From NCBI GenBank assembly GCA_039707655.1, contig CM077670.1, positions 148,160,001 to 148,224,000 on the forward strand: 64,000 nucleotides of DNA, in the 5' to 3' direction. The translations under genes and the position numbers were made by a program. This DNA comes from Elymus sibiricus. Its lineage: Eukaryota; Streptophyta; Magnoliopsida; Poales; Poaceae. How positions within the stretch are numbered: the first letter of the stretch is position 1; each line of letters begins with the position of its first letter. Shown here in pieces: positions 43,554 to 54,171 of the stretch. The notes beneath the pieces are model-generated. The model saw only the letters and a program-made list of their open reading frames with translations, ran no database searches and was not told the DNA's origin.

Positions 43554-43870
43554 GACAATGAAGATGATTTCAGTGGAACTGCACAAAATGGTCTGATGTT
43601 GAGTGATCTCTATTGCCTCCTCTGTTTGCTGCAATGTGTCAACGTCAATTGCAAGATGAGCCAGTGAGCTAGCTGTGGAGTTGCCAACATGCTCAAAGTG
43701 CACTCAACATTGACAAGAAAGAAGCATGCCCAGGAAATTAATGTGTAGGGAGGCCCTTTGCTCAGAGAAGCATCGATCGTTTTTCTTGATTTCTACAGCT
43801 TCTCACAGCTTTGTCTTGGTTATAGTCTGGTGAATCATTGAGATGCATAAACATGCTGAACTTATGTGCT
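43554..43870 (+). ncRNA. Putative terminal exon of noncoding unit C
   Basis: After the pyrimidine-rich acceptor TTTTCACATTCAG (43553) comes TTTCAGTGGAACTGCACAAA (43569-43588), then sequence collinear with 29565-29830 and ending in GTGAATCATTGAGATGCATA. The frame 43374-43667 crosses this boundary but has no counterpart in unit A. Confidence 0.4.
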
Positions 43871-44327
43871 TGTGAATGTTAGCTAGTATGCATACTGTAT
43901 CTTGTGAAGCATAGTTTAATGTGAATGTTGACTAGCGTCTGAACCTTTAGAATCTATATTGTGGGCCTGTTATTTGACGCCTCATCTGTGCCGCGCTTCG
44001 ACTAATGTGAGTGTCTGCATGCATTACCGCACCCTCTAATTTGGTGGATGCCAAGCAGGCCTGAGGAGGAGCCATAAGTTTTTTTCAAGTTGAAAAAGGT
44101 TACCGAGCAGCAGCCATAAATTAGAGTGCGTCTTTTTTTTTGCGAATGGGCCATAAGCTGGAGAGCTGGAGAGTGTCTCTAATGGGATGTCTCTAGTGTT
44201 AAGACCGACCAGTACAAGAGCCAATCCATCTTAAAGCCCATATTTTTGTAGGAAAAGCCCATATTACTTGAAGAGGGGCGCTACCAAACAAAACCCTTCT
44301 TCCTCCTCACTCCCACTTCACTGTAGC

Positions 44328-44452
44328 TCGCTCCTACAGAAAACCCCCGCTCCCCTTCTGCCTCACCTCACTCGTACAGAAAACCCCTGCTCCCCTTCTT
44401 CCTCACTCCTACAGAAAACCATTGCTCCCCTTCTTCCTCACTCCTACTTAAC
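44328..44452. repeat. Short tandem repeat, about 35-40 bp, three to four copies
   Basis: TACAGAAAACCCC(T/C)GCTCCCC followed by TTCTTCCTCAC(TC) recurs with small differences. It lies 80-200 bp upstream of the F-box relic ATG, in its leader region. The frame through it is proline/serine-rich only because of the repeat. Confidence 0.75.
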
Positions 44453-44529
44453 CCCAGCCCCCCTTAACTATGCTTGTCTTTAGTTACTCTGCTCAAACTC
44501 GTGAGCTCGACGAGGCGCCCGCAAGGAAA

Positions 44530-46241
44530 ATGGAGTTGGCTGGCCCCATCATTAAGAAGATGAGGCTCCCGCCAGCGGCGATGCCGGTTGTAGTTCCCAC
44601 ACCCGGCAGCGTGGGGAGAAGTGGCGAGCCTCCCCCTGGATCTGAGGAACCCAAAGAATCTCGAGCAGACCGCATCAGCGATCTCCCGGACGCCATCCTT
44701 AGGGAGATCATCTCGCTTCTCCCCACCAAGGATTGTTGCCGCACCCAAGTCCTCGCATCTCGGTGGCGCCCTCTATGGTGCGCCGCCTCTTAATCTCGAC
44801 TGTCATGGCCTATCTTTGTTCAATGATTTCGAACTGCCCGGAGCCATCATCTCCTCCCACCAGGGCTCCGTTCAACGCCTCTGCATCCCGACATGCTACA
44901 TGTGCATGCCCTACACGGTGGACGCCTGGCTGAAATCACCTGAATTTGAAAAACTCCAGCTTCTTGAGTTGTACTATTCCCACATAAATCACATACCACA
45001 TTCCGAACGCCATGTACTTGTCCCCACAGCACCGATGTCCATCTCATGGTTTTCCTCCTCTCTCCACACCGCCACCATTGCCCCGTGCAAACTACCAGAT
45101 AATCTGGTACAAAAGCTTCGCCTCCCACTACTCAAAAAACTTTCACTTGTGGTGGTTTGTATATCGGAGGCCTCACTGCACAGCATCATCCAATCCAGTT
45201 GCCCTGCCCTAGAGTGCTTAGTGCTTATTTTGACAGTTAAAATTGGTTGTCTCTGAATAAATCGCCTAACCTTGTAAGAATTGGAATTTCTTTTGACGTA
45301 GGGGAGCTCATCATCGAAGATGCCCCTTAACTTCAAAGGTTGATCCTTGATTCTTGTTATTCACCTTCGCAAATAACTGTCAACTCTGCGCCTAAACTGG
45401 AGACCTTGGGCGTAATTCATGATCTCTGTGATCATTTCAAGATGGTGTTTGGCTACATAGTTATCCAGGTACTGTATATTATCATCTACACTTTTGTAAT
45501 CATAAGCTGCATTTTTTATTTGTGCACATAAGTTTCATATCATCTTGGAGTACACTTTTTGTACTAATATTATGTTCTGTGCTCAATGAAGAGTTTGTCC
45601 ATGGATAGCCTATCAGTGGTGCTAGATTCCGTCAAGATCTTATATATCAGTATGAATACTTTTGATCTCAACAAGATTATTGGCTTGCTGCGATGCTTTC
45701 CATGTCTGGAGAAGTTGTATATAAAGGTGATGATTTCACACACATTGGAAGCCCATATATACTGTACTAGAATTAACCGTTCAGCTATTGCTCTTTTGAC
45801 ATACTATTTTTGAGACCTTAACTGTCTTCAATCTTCATGTCTATTTCGACAACAGGGCGGGGTACAAAAGGTATAACCAATCGGTGGCATCGTAAGCACC
45901 GGGATTTTCTCAATTCTCATGACATTCGTTTGAAGACAATAACGCTGGAAGGATATGTAGCCACCCATGCAAACACTAGATTTCTCACATTCTTCCTGCT
46001 GAACGCGAGGGTACTATTGTCCATCAGGCTTAAATTTATTAACAATGAAGTTTTGACAGATGGATATGTCAAACAGCAAAAAAAGGAGTTTCAGGTGGAC
46101 AAATGGGTTTCTGAACGTGCCAGTCTTCTTTTTACATCATCTTGTGGTCATATTCCATTCAATTTTATGACCCGAGATGTTCATTTTATGGATCTGACCG
46201 ATCCATTTGATTGTGACTGCCAAAAACACTGCTGCAGTTAG
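44530..46241 (+). pseudogene. F-box/LRR/FBD-type gene, decayed
   Basis: The ATG at 44530 opens [18 protein letters not shown]. An F-box follows ([20 protein letters not shown], then [18 protein letters not shown]). Leucine-rich-repeat-like sequence with LQLLELYYSHINHIP and LPLLKKLSLVVVCISEASLH comes next, and the last exon carries a conserved HRKHRDFLNSHDIRLKTITL block typical of grass F-box/FBD proteins. Intact proteins of this class are substrate adaptors of SCF ubiquitin ligases. Splice sites are recognisable: TATCCAG|GTACTG (45468), AATGAAG|AG (45591), AAAG|GTGATG (45726), CAACAG|GG (45855). Breaks are a frameshift near 44780, a second near 45235 and an in-frame TAA at about 45328-45330. 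The final exon ends TAG at 46239-46241. It is a non-functional member of a large, rapidly duplicating family. Confidence 0.82.
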
Positions 46242-46364
46242 ATGTTGTTACCCTTTTCAATCTGGGTTTTGTCTAAACCTGATGAACAATTAACCCTCAT
46301 GATTTTGTATAGTTTGTAAGTTGGAGTTAGATGTTGTTGCCCTTTTCAACTCGGCTGTGGCTGT

Positions 46365-46640
46365 CATATTTTCTTTGAAACAAGGCAAATGTCTTGCCAT
46401 TTATTTAATTAAGAGAGAAATATTGTAACAAATCCCAACCAAGGGAAATAACATCACTCTCGCCAGCTCCTTGAGCTCATTGTGTATTACAGAACCCAAG
46501 TGCTTAGCGCCCGCCAGCAGCCACAAACTTATTTTGAGCTAGCACACCAAATGGGCTATAATTCCTAATAAGAAAGGCTGCATCGCCGTGACAGATTTGG
46601 ATTTTGACATTTGGGAACCACAAGGAAATAGCCTATCCAA
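46365..46640 (-). mobile_element. 5'-truncated LINE-like tail
   Basis: On the minus strand the end reads TTAATTAAATAAATGGCAAG and then ACATTTGCCTTGTTTCAAAG. This resembles the 3' end of plant LINEs (a short inverted GGCAA..TTGCC near the tail, then T/A-rich sequence). No reverse transcriptase is left. The call rests on the tail pattern only. Confidence 0.4.
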
Positions 46641-47300
46641 GGTGGTGTTAACTTAGTTAACAAATGATTCTGCCTGCCAGCCATTGGATTGACACCCAAC
46701 ATCTGTCGTGTTTCTTCTATCTCTTGTCTTCTTCCTCCAGACGCGCAAATGAAACCATGCCATCGGTCCCGCCTGCTCCCGCCTCCCACAGCTGGTTGCG
46801 CCTCCGCCCACGCATTGCCACCCCATCGTACCCTCAAATGTTGGCCAGTACATCCCTCCACTCCCCCACACGTCCTGTTATTCTCCGGCAATGTCAGCCC
46901 CAACCCTCACCTGCACCCAAACTAGTCAACCCTCGTCCTACCCTCTGCCTGCGAGTCTGTGACTACACTGCCACATCTTCCATGACTCCTGTTCATTCCC
47001 ATCTGAGGCCTCGCCGTCGTCCTCCACCTTGGTTCGCTCGCCGCGGCACCACCGTCTGGCATTGTCAACATGGTCAATAACCGAGCGGAATCAGGAGATG
47101 ACTGTACGTGGAGAGGATGACAGTAGGGACCCACGTGGGTCATGGCAGTACGCAAGCAAGTGCCTCCTTATTACAAGCCAAAAAAATGCTTCCTCCTAAT
47201 GGTTTGACATCTGGGTCCCACGCCATTGTCAATGTAGTCAATAAGCGAGAGAATTGCCCAACGAGCGGCTGACACCAGGGACCCAGCAGCTCGCGCAGTT
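46641..47300. repeat. Copy 1 of an uncharacterised ~650-bp repeat
   Basis: It begins AACTTAGT(T/C)AACAAA(T/C)GATTCT, passes through the CT-rich segment TTCTTCCTCCAG / GCCTCCCA and the phrase TTATTCTCCGGC, and ends with GGGACCCACGTGG..CATGG, CGCAAGCAAGTGCCTCCTTATTAC and a TGGGTCCCA phrase. The same order is found at 47935-48560 and 48590-49250. Frames inside it are not conserved between copies. Confidence 0.65.
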
Positions 47301-47934
47301 GTTTTTTTGTTTTTTAGATGGAGCATGGTATCAACTGGGCTGTGCGGGGGCTGTAGCCCGTCTAGCCTAGGATTTTATTTTCTGTTTACCACATGACCAG
47401 CATAGTTGTTTTTTTCTCTTTCTAAAATTGGCTAGCCCAGTTCTATTTTTTTGCAGAATACCCAACCAAGGCTTACATGCTTTTCTCAGCCCTGCTGGGC
47501 TGCAAATCTTTCAAGATGAGGAGGGATGTATTCGGGGCTTGCCCAAAAAATGGGCTATAAGTAGTAAGAAATGGGCTGTATATTTTAAAAACAACACAGC
47601 AAACCGGCAATTAGTTTCAAATTACGTTTTTAGGATTTCGATATTTTAAATTTCATTAATTTTTTTTTGCGGGGAAAATTTCGTTGGATTTTAAATTAAT
47701 ATAAATTTATTTTTCAAATTAGTTTGAATCTTACTCGAAATTTTAGGATTAAAAACAGTTCGGACCCCACCGAAATATGCAAAATTTCGTTGAATTTTTA
47801 ACCGTGGCCAGAATATGGGCTGTAATGCTAACAAAAAGAACATGGGCTTCAAAAAATCCTTAAGAATTAGCAAATGGGTTGTAAATTATTAAAAATAATG
47901 GCAAATGGGTTGTATGCTAATTGTCACGGATTTG
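47301..47934. other. Intervening AT-rich block with repeated ATGGGCTGTA
   Basis: The phrase (A)AATGGG(C/T)TGTA recurs at 47549, 47570, 47813 and 47871-47918 with CCCAGCCC/GGGCTG phrases around it. This looks like the interior of an old transposon fragment, with no coding sequence and no clear ends. Confidence 0.4.
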
Positions 47935-48560
47935 GAGGCTGACTTGTGGGCCTACTATGTTGACGCGTACGCAGGGCTTTGTGAACTTAGTCAACAAACG
48001 ATTCTAGCGGCAGTGACCGTTGCGTAACATCCAATGGCCGTGCTGCTTCTTCAATCTCTGATCTTATTGCTCCAGCCACCCAAACCAGCGCTGGCAAGAC
48101 CACCTACTCTCGCCTCCCATGGTCAGCTGTGCTGCCTTGCAGGCCTCACCGCCCCTCCTACTCCCACCGCTGGCCAGGCCATCCCTCTACTCACTCACAC
48201 CTCCTATTATTCTCCAGCGACACATGCCTCACACCACAGCTGAACCAGTCAACCCTCATACTCCCCTCAGCGTGGGCATCCACTGCTGTGGCTTCGCCGG
48301 CTCCGGGTCGTTCCCTTCCTGGGCCTAGCCGTCGTCCACTGCGTTGGTGCTCTCAGCGAGGCGTGGTCAACAAGCGAGAACCATCGGAAGAGGGATGTAT
48401 GTGGAGAGGCTGATAGTAGGGACCCACGTGGTCCATGGCCGCACGCAAGCAAGTGCCTCCTTATTACACGAAAAAATGATTCCTCCCCCTGACAGCTGGG
48501 ACCCACCAGCTATATCTTTGCACGGAAGGAAGTGCCTCCTTATTACACGAAAAAAATGTT
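47935..48560. repeat. Copy 2 of the uncharacterised ~650-bp repeat
   Basis: It shares GGCTGACTTGTGGGCCTACT, TTGACGCGTACGCAGGGC, GTGACCGTT, CAATGGCCGTGCTGCTTCTT and AAGTGCCTCCTTATTACACG with copy 3. Confidence 0.75.
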
Positions 48561-48589
48561 TCCTCCCCATGACAACTGGGACCCACCGG

Positions 48590-49250
48590 ATTTGGCGGCT
48601 GACTTGTGGGCCTACTAAGTTGACGCGTACGCAGGGCATTGTCAACTTAGTCAACAAACAATTCTAGCAGCCGTGACCGTTGGATGTTAATCCAACGGCC
48701 GTGCTGCTTCTTCAATCTCTGATCTTCTTGCTCCAGCCGCCCAAACCAGCGCCGGCGGGACCGCCTGCTCCAGCCTCCCATGGCCGGCTGTGCTGCCGCG
48801 CGGGCCTCACCGCTCCACCCTACTCCCACCGCTGGCCAGGCCTTCCCTCTACTCACCCACATCCCCTTTTATTCTCCGGCGACGGTAGCCTCACACCGCA
48901 GCCGAACCAGTCAACCCTCGTTCTCCCCTCCGCATGGGCTTCCACTGCTACGTCTTCCCCGGCTCCACATCTTTCCCTTCCTAGGCCTCACCATCGTCCA
49001 CCGCCTTGGTGCTCTTGGTGTAGCGTGGTCAATATGGTTAATGAACGACAGCCATCGGAAGAGGACTATAGGCGGTGAGGATGATAGCTGGACCCACCAG
49101 GTACATCTTCGCGCGCAAGGAAGTGCTTCCTTATTGCACGCAAAAAAATGATTCCCCTTGACAGCTGGGACCCACCATCTATATCTTCGCACGCAAGGAA
49201 GTGCCTCCTTATCCTCTCTGACAGCTGGCACCCACCCGGTCGAAGCATAC
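48590..49250. repeat. Copy 3 of the uncharacterised ~650-bp repeat
   Basis: It is closest to copy 2 and starts with the same GGCTGACTTGTGGGCCTACT. Its end holds two further short repeats of GACAGCTGG(G)ACCCACC and TATCTTCGC(A/G)CGCAAGGAAG (near 49088-49200), so the repeat itself has internal periodicity. Confidence 0.75.
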
Positions 49251-49435
49251 GTAGCGTTGTCTGTCTGGTCACGAACATGTATGTACATACTGGTCGATCG
49301 GTCTCTCTGCAAGGATGAACCGTGGCCGAGTAAGTAGTGGCACGTGTCGTCCCTTCTCCAACGAGGGATGGAGACGGGGATGTTCGGCCGCCCACCATGG
49401 GGTGGCACAAGGATAAGAGGCTGGTTTAACAAGTT

Positions 49436-50820
49436 CCTCTATCCTTCCCGACGATTGTGCCCTTCTCAGCACGGTGTTCAACCGATTCCGGTTAGCAGAG
49501 GCCGGAATCCTGGAGGCCTTTGTTGGCCTTTCTAAAGGTTTTGAGGTATGTAATTTATATTGCTCATTGGTTTTTATAAATTCGATTTTAGTTGATACTT
49601 GATATACCCAATAGCCCTCAAAGGACAAATTATAAAAGAAAAGTTATCCGAAGACTATGTTTACGAACATTGCAAATGCTTGTTTTATGATTTTAAGAAC
49701 ACAGAAACAGTCGCCCCCGAGCCCTAAGTTAGTTTCAAGAACTGACTTGGGGGTCAATATGTAATTTAAATTTTATGTTAAGAGCGAATACGCAGTAGCC
49801 CCCGAGACTTTGGTTGGAGTAATAGAGCCGACTAGAGGATCGATTTTGTCTTCGGAGTATAATAAGTTTTTTCCATGCCTCGGCATCAACTTCGGCGACC
49901 AACTCGAAAGAATTGGAAGAGCTGAATCACATGCTTTCGCGGTCTGAACAAGACATCAATCTACTGAACGAGCAGATGGAGAAGCCGCAAGGTAAGCATT
50001 GGATACCAGTGCCGTACCTTTATTTAGTGTTTAAATGAACTTTAAGTGTTAACAATTGTGCACTGATCGTTTGCCAGCTGCCGCGACGGGGATGGAGGCC
50101 CTCTGCGCCGAGCTGAAGAATGCTTGGACCGAAGCCGAGCAGTAAAGGGCTGCGGCTGCCAAGGCAAGCGATGAGCTTGCCGCGGAGCGGGATGCTCGGA
50201 CCAAAGATCAAGCTTGGGTGACCGAGTTGGAGGCGGACCTCGAGGGTTTGTACACAGAGCACGACGCCCTTAAGTGTGAGAAGGAAAAATATGCAGCCGA
50301 GCTTCAGTGGCTTGAACTGGTGCGTCAGGAGGCCCAAGCGCAAGCCAGTGCGGACCGAGAAGAAAATCCGGCAGGTTTCTCAAATAACCGCTGGTAAGCC
50401 CTATTTACTGAAGTTGGTTTTCCCTGATGTCAACTTCGCCAAGCTGACGCAAATCTGGTGTTTATCAGGTGCCTTCACGGACCTGCCGAGGAGTGTGTCG
50501 GATGCGTGCCAGTATTACAGCATGCATGAAGACGCCACCGAGGAAAAGACATTTTGGGCGCAGTTCCAAGTGTCGTCGCATCTGCAGCTCCTCAAAGATC
50601 AAGTGAAGCAGCTGATGGAGTTGCACTGTGTCGCGAAGCCGGCCATGGAGGACCTCTGCATCGCCATGTGCCCTATCAACCCTTAATCGAGAAGTAACTT
50701 CAGCTTGGTCCAGCAGCTTCAAGGCGCCACCCCCCAGTTTCAACTCTGGAAGCACTCTGCCTGCCTGGAGGGTGCTCGGCAGGCGTATGCATCTATGAAG
50801 ATGCATTATCCGGGGATCAA
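49436..50820 (+). pseudogene. Antisense LTR gene, second copy, decayed
   Basis: Exon remnants match 26780-28080: one ending GAG|GTATG at 49545, one ending CAAG|GTAAGC at 49991, and one starting after TTGCCAG at 50077. The last includes the coiled coil (DELAAERDARTKDQAW), FTDLPRSVSDACQYYSMHED and LMELHCVAKPAMEDL. Breaks are a TAA at about 50143, a frameshift near 50350, a TAA at 50684-50686 and further shifts after it. The order and splice sites match the first copy, which supports a real, once-spliced gene. Confidence 0.6.
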
Positions 50821-52488
50821 GGTGTAGGAAATGTCTAAGGGCGGCCCTGAAGGGAAGAAATGTGTGCCCGAGCAGTACTTACAGATGTGATGTCGGCGCA
50901 TGTATTTTTGAGTCTAAGTGTAGCAAGGAGTTAATCCTTGAAAACTTTGAGTAGAACTCCCTCGTTCAAAGCCGATGACTTGCTTTTATTCAATGCGCAT
51001 TGTTCGGCTAAGGTGTATAATTAGAAAAAAAAAAGTATCATTTTTGTGCGCATGAGCTCTTCATGTCCAATGTGTTATTTTGACTCCTTTATGACTTGCT
51101 TAAAATTGATTGTGACCAGTCGTCGGCTTCTGCCCCTTTGTAGATGCTATGCAGGGTGTTTCTATAATAACTATACAACCCTTAGCTGATGTCTCGGTGC
51201 TCGGAGGCGGTTGTGTTAATAGAAACTAGGCAATCAGACTGTAACGCTTTAAAACTTTCACTTAGTCATAGGAGCTAGAAGTTTTGGGGCAAGTTACTAG
51301 CCCCCGGTATATATATGAAGTGTTGAGAGTCATTCGAGGTCAAGCCATCAACACTTCAGCCTGATTGTCAAAGAAGGCCCATCGTTTAATACGGAATAAC
51401 CTCTAATGATTCTTAGTTTGACATGGTCATCGGATGATAGAACAATTTACGCTAATTGTGACAGTCAGCTTTCGGCTTTCTCCGCTGAGGTACTTGACCA
51501 GTTAAACCAAAAGTGGCAATCGCAGTGGTGCTCCCTTCATGCCCTTAGCAGAACAATGTGGAAATGTAAATGGTAAGCACAGGAGCTGGGCAACCCAGCT
51601 TTGGACCAAAGACACAATTCAAAATCGATGCATATAAAGCAATATCCGAGAAGAGGAGGCCGAGGTCTTTTATATGAGTACCGAGGCAGATTGGTGGGCA
51701 TGGTTTGAATCCTAGCCCCCGGTCAAAGCCGATGACTTCTAAAGGCAAAAAATAATCGTATCGCGAGAGTTATCTTTGGCTCATAAGTGCAAGAGAAAAG
51801 GAATGTATTACACACAGAGATGTAATCCGAACACAAAGTTCTTCTTTTAATTACTAGGGTCAAGCCGAACAAGTTGAGCTATCGAAGAAACTTTAAAAGA
51901 TACATAAAAATAATGAAGGGAAGATTATGATCTGCAGATCATCTATTGCCTGGCTTGACATCCTTCCCTGCCGCTCATCTTCGCCTTCGCGCTATGTACC
52001 AGCGAGTCCCTGTCTATTCCAAGGTATAACACTGCTTCTTGCTACCACGCCATCGATGTGCTTTGAATACATTTGATTGGTCGGTCCTTTGAATAAGTCC
52101 TTATAGTGGCAAGATTTCAGCTTAATGCTATTTTTACAGGCTCCTGGTCAGGCCTTTTATGGTACCACTAATGCGGCCAGGAGGGGTTCCTCAAACTACT
52201 GGTCGAGCCGAACAGTTTTCCATCATAGTTTTGCTCCATAGCCTCCCATGGTATTTTGAGTGGAAACTTGTGTACCCAAGGCACATAGTCCTCGGTCAAG
52301 TAAGGGGAGCCGTGGAGCGCATATCCCTATTTGAGGCTGCTGCTCGACCGGCTGGGGGCAAAGGTAACACCTCGGAAGCGCTTTAAAGAGCTCCGCGTGT
52401 TTGATGCTGTCAAGCACCTTGATGCCTCCTCTGCGTCCTGGAGCTCGGCTGTGAGAGCCGCGGTCTGCTCCTCCATGTGAAGAGAGCA
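50821..52488 (-). other. U3-like spacer and internal remnant of the truncated Gypsy element
   Basis: 50890-51880 matches 28230-29060 of the solo LTR. 51880-52488 has no counterpart there and is presumably internal sequence next to the deletion that removed pol. The LTR start expected near 51880 (TGTCGG on the minus strand) is degraded. No reading frame is supported. Confidence 0.5.
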
Positions 52489-53037
52489 TTAAGTGTTGCC
52501 ATTAACTATGATGACGTCCTTACACCCATGCATTTTGAGATTTAGATAAGCGTAATGTGGGACGACGTTCAATCGAGCGAAGGCGGTTCGTCCGAGCAGT
52601 GCGTGATAACCACTGCAGAAACGGACGATGTCGACGATTAAATCTTCGCTCCTGTAGTTCTCGGGAGAGCCGAACACTACTTCCAGGGTAACAATCCCGG
52701 AACATTGCGCCTCAACGCCTAGTATGATACCCTTAAACGTGGTATTGCTAGGCTTAATCCTTGACGGATCGATGCCCATCTTCCAGACTATGCCAGCATA
52801 AATAATATTGAGGCTGATGCTTCCGTCCATAAGGACCCTTGTTAGGTGGAAACCGTCCACTATGGGATCGAGCACCAGAGTCACCGTCCCTCCATGACGG
52901 ATGCTGGTCAGATAGTCTCGTTGTTCAAAAGTGATTGGGCAGGAGGACCATGGATTATACGTCAGTGCTACGGGCTCTAAAGCGTAGACATCTCGGAGCG
53001 CGCGCTTCCTCTCCTTTTTTAGGGATATGAGTAGCAT
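52489..53037 (-). pseudogene. Gypsy aspartic protease region with altered active site
   Basis: The minus-strand frame is open over 182 codons and includes VALTYNPWSSCPITFEQRDY, HGGTVTLVLDPIVDGFHLTR and VLMDGSISLNIIYAGIVWKM. The active-site triplet is D-G-S where the plus-strand copy at 2869 has D-G-G, so the conserved second glycine is lost. It continues into SEDLIVDIVRFCSGYHALLG and AFARLNVVPHYAYLNLKMHG, the conserved C-terminal part that the first copy lacks. Although open, it probably encodes no active protease. Confidence 0.75.
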
Positions 53038-53039
53038 AA

Positions 53040-54171
53040 ATCATGTTCACATCCTTTACCTCAAGAGGAAACTGTTTTTGGCCTTCATTGCTTGGCCTGG
53101 GAGGTTCATTCTCGTACTCGCTACGAGACTGACCTTTGATCTAGTTTTCGGCTGCAATCTTTCCTGCTTGCTTTATGACCAAGCAGTTTCGGTTGGAATG
53201 ATTGGCAGGTTTGTCTGGAGTACCATGGATTTTGCAAGGCTTGTCGAGGATTTTGTCCAGAATGGACGGGCCGTCTCTATTCCCTTTAAAGGGTTTCTTT
53301 TTCTGGTCGTTTCTTGAATTGCTAAATCCGGCGTTAACAGTCACCTTATCGACATCACTGCCATTGCCTTTATGACGGCGCTTATTGTTCTTATTGCGCT
53401 TAGGCTCCGTTTCTGTTGCGCACCTTGGAGGTGTCGTGGTCTTCGCTGTTGTTGCTTCTACAAGCCAACCAGCTATCGTCACGTGTGTAGAATCAAGTCA
53501 TTAGGGAGGTGAAAGCCGGCATTGTTCTCGGTTTGTCCTGTCCGAGTTGTCGAGCCAGCCACTCATCGTGAATGTTGTGTCGGAAAGCGGCAATTGCTTC
53601 CGCATCAGGACAGTCTACTATTTGGTTTTTCTTGGTCAAAAACTGGTTCCAAAATTGCCTGGTGGACTTGCCAGGCTGCTGGATGACACGGCTGAGATCA
53701 TCGGCGTCTGAAAGTCAGACACAGGTGCCCTGAAAATTAGCTCGGAAGGCATCTTCCATCTCTTCCCAGCTTTCGATAGAGTTCTCAGGCAAGCTATTTA
53801 GCCATTGCCTTGCCGGTCCTTTCAGTTTTAACGGTAGCTATTTTATGCCGTGGACATAGTCTCCACGAGCCATATGGATGTGGAGGAGGAAATCCTCAAT
53901 CCACACAGCCGGATCAGTTGTTCCGTCATATTGTTCAATATTTACGGGTTTAAATCCCTCTGGGAACTGATGTTGCATGACCTCGTCTGTGAAACACATG
54001 GGGTGAGCAGCTCCTCTGATCCGAGCTGCGGCATGCCGGACATCTGCTAATATTGTCCGAGCTCGTGTGATTTCCTGAGCCCTGCCATACTTATCAAGCC
54101 ATGCCTGGAATCCGGCCTGCCCAGCAGGCGCATGTTCTCTGGATCCGTAAATGGATCGTGTTGGGGCAGGC
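53040..54171 (-). pseudogene. gag: Gypsy gag core, truncated by LTR insertion
   Basis: The pieces on the minus strand are SIYGSREHAPAGQAGFQAWL, FTDEVMQHQFPEGFKPVNIE and DGTTDPAVWIEDFLLHIHMA (54120-53850), then a decayed middle with stops, then KRNKNNKRRHKGNGSD and CKIHGTPDKPANHSNRNC (53400-53190), the basic and zinc-knuckle-like segment. It is collinear with 1680-2700 of the first copy. The N-terminal third is absent because the Sabrina-like LTR starts at 54172. Confidence 0.8.

Larger units (their letters stand above)
49436..54171 (-). mobile_element. Truncated Gypsy element (same group as 1-3187 and 17148-29070)
   Basis: In minus orientation the order is gag (54171 to about 53040), protease (53037-52489), a short internal remnant, and then a U3-like region from about 51880 leftward that contains the antisense gene (49436-50820, plus strand). 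No reverse transcriptase or integrase lies between protease and the U3-like region, so pol is deleted. The right end is cut by the Sabrina-like LTR at 54172, and the left end is lost near 49436 where similarity to the solo LTR fades. The position of the antisense gene fits its location inside the LTR of this family. Confidence 0.75.

Noticed and set aside
50821..52488. Reverse transcriptase or integrase remnant of the truncated Gypsy element
   Set aside because: No YxDD-type, RNase H or zinc-finger integrase motif is visible in any frame; the stretch matches U3 sequence of the solo LTR instead.
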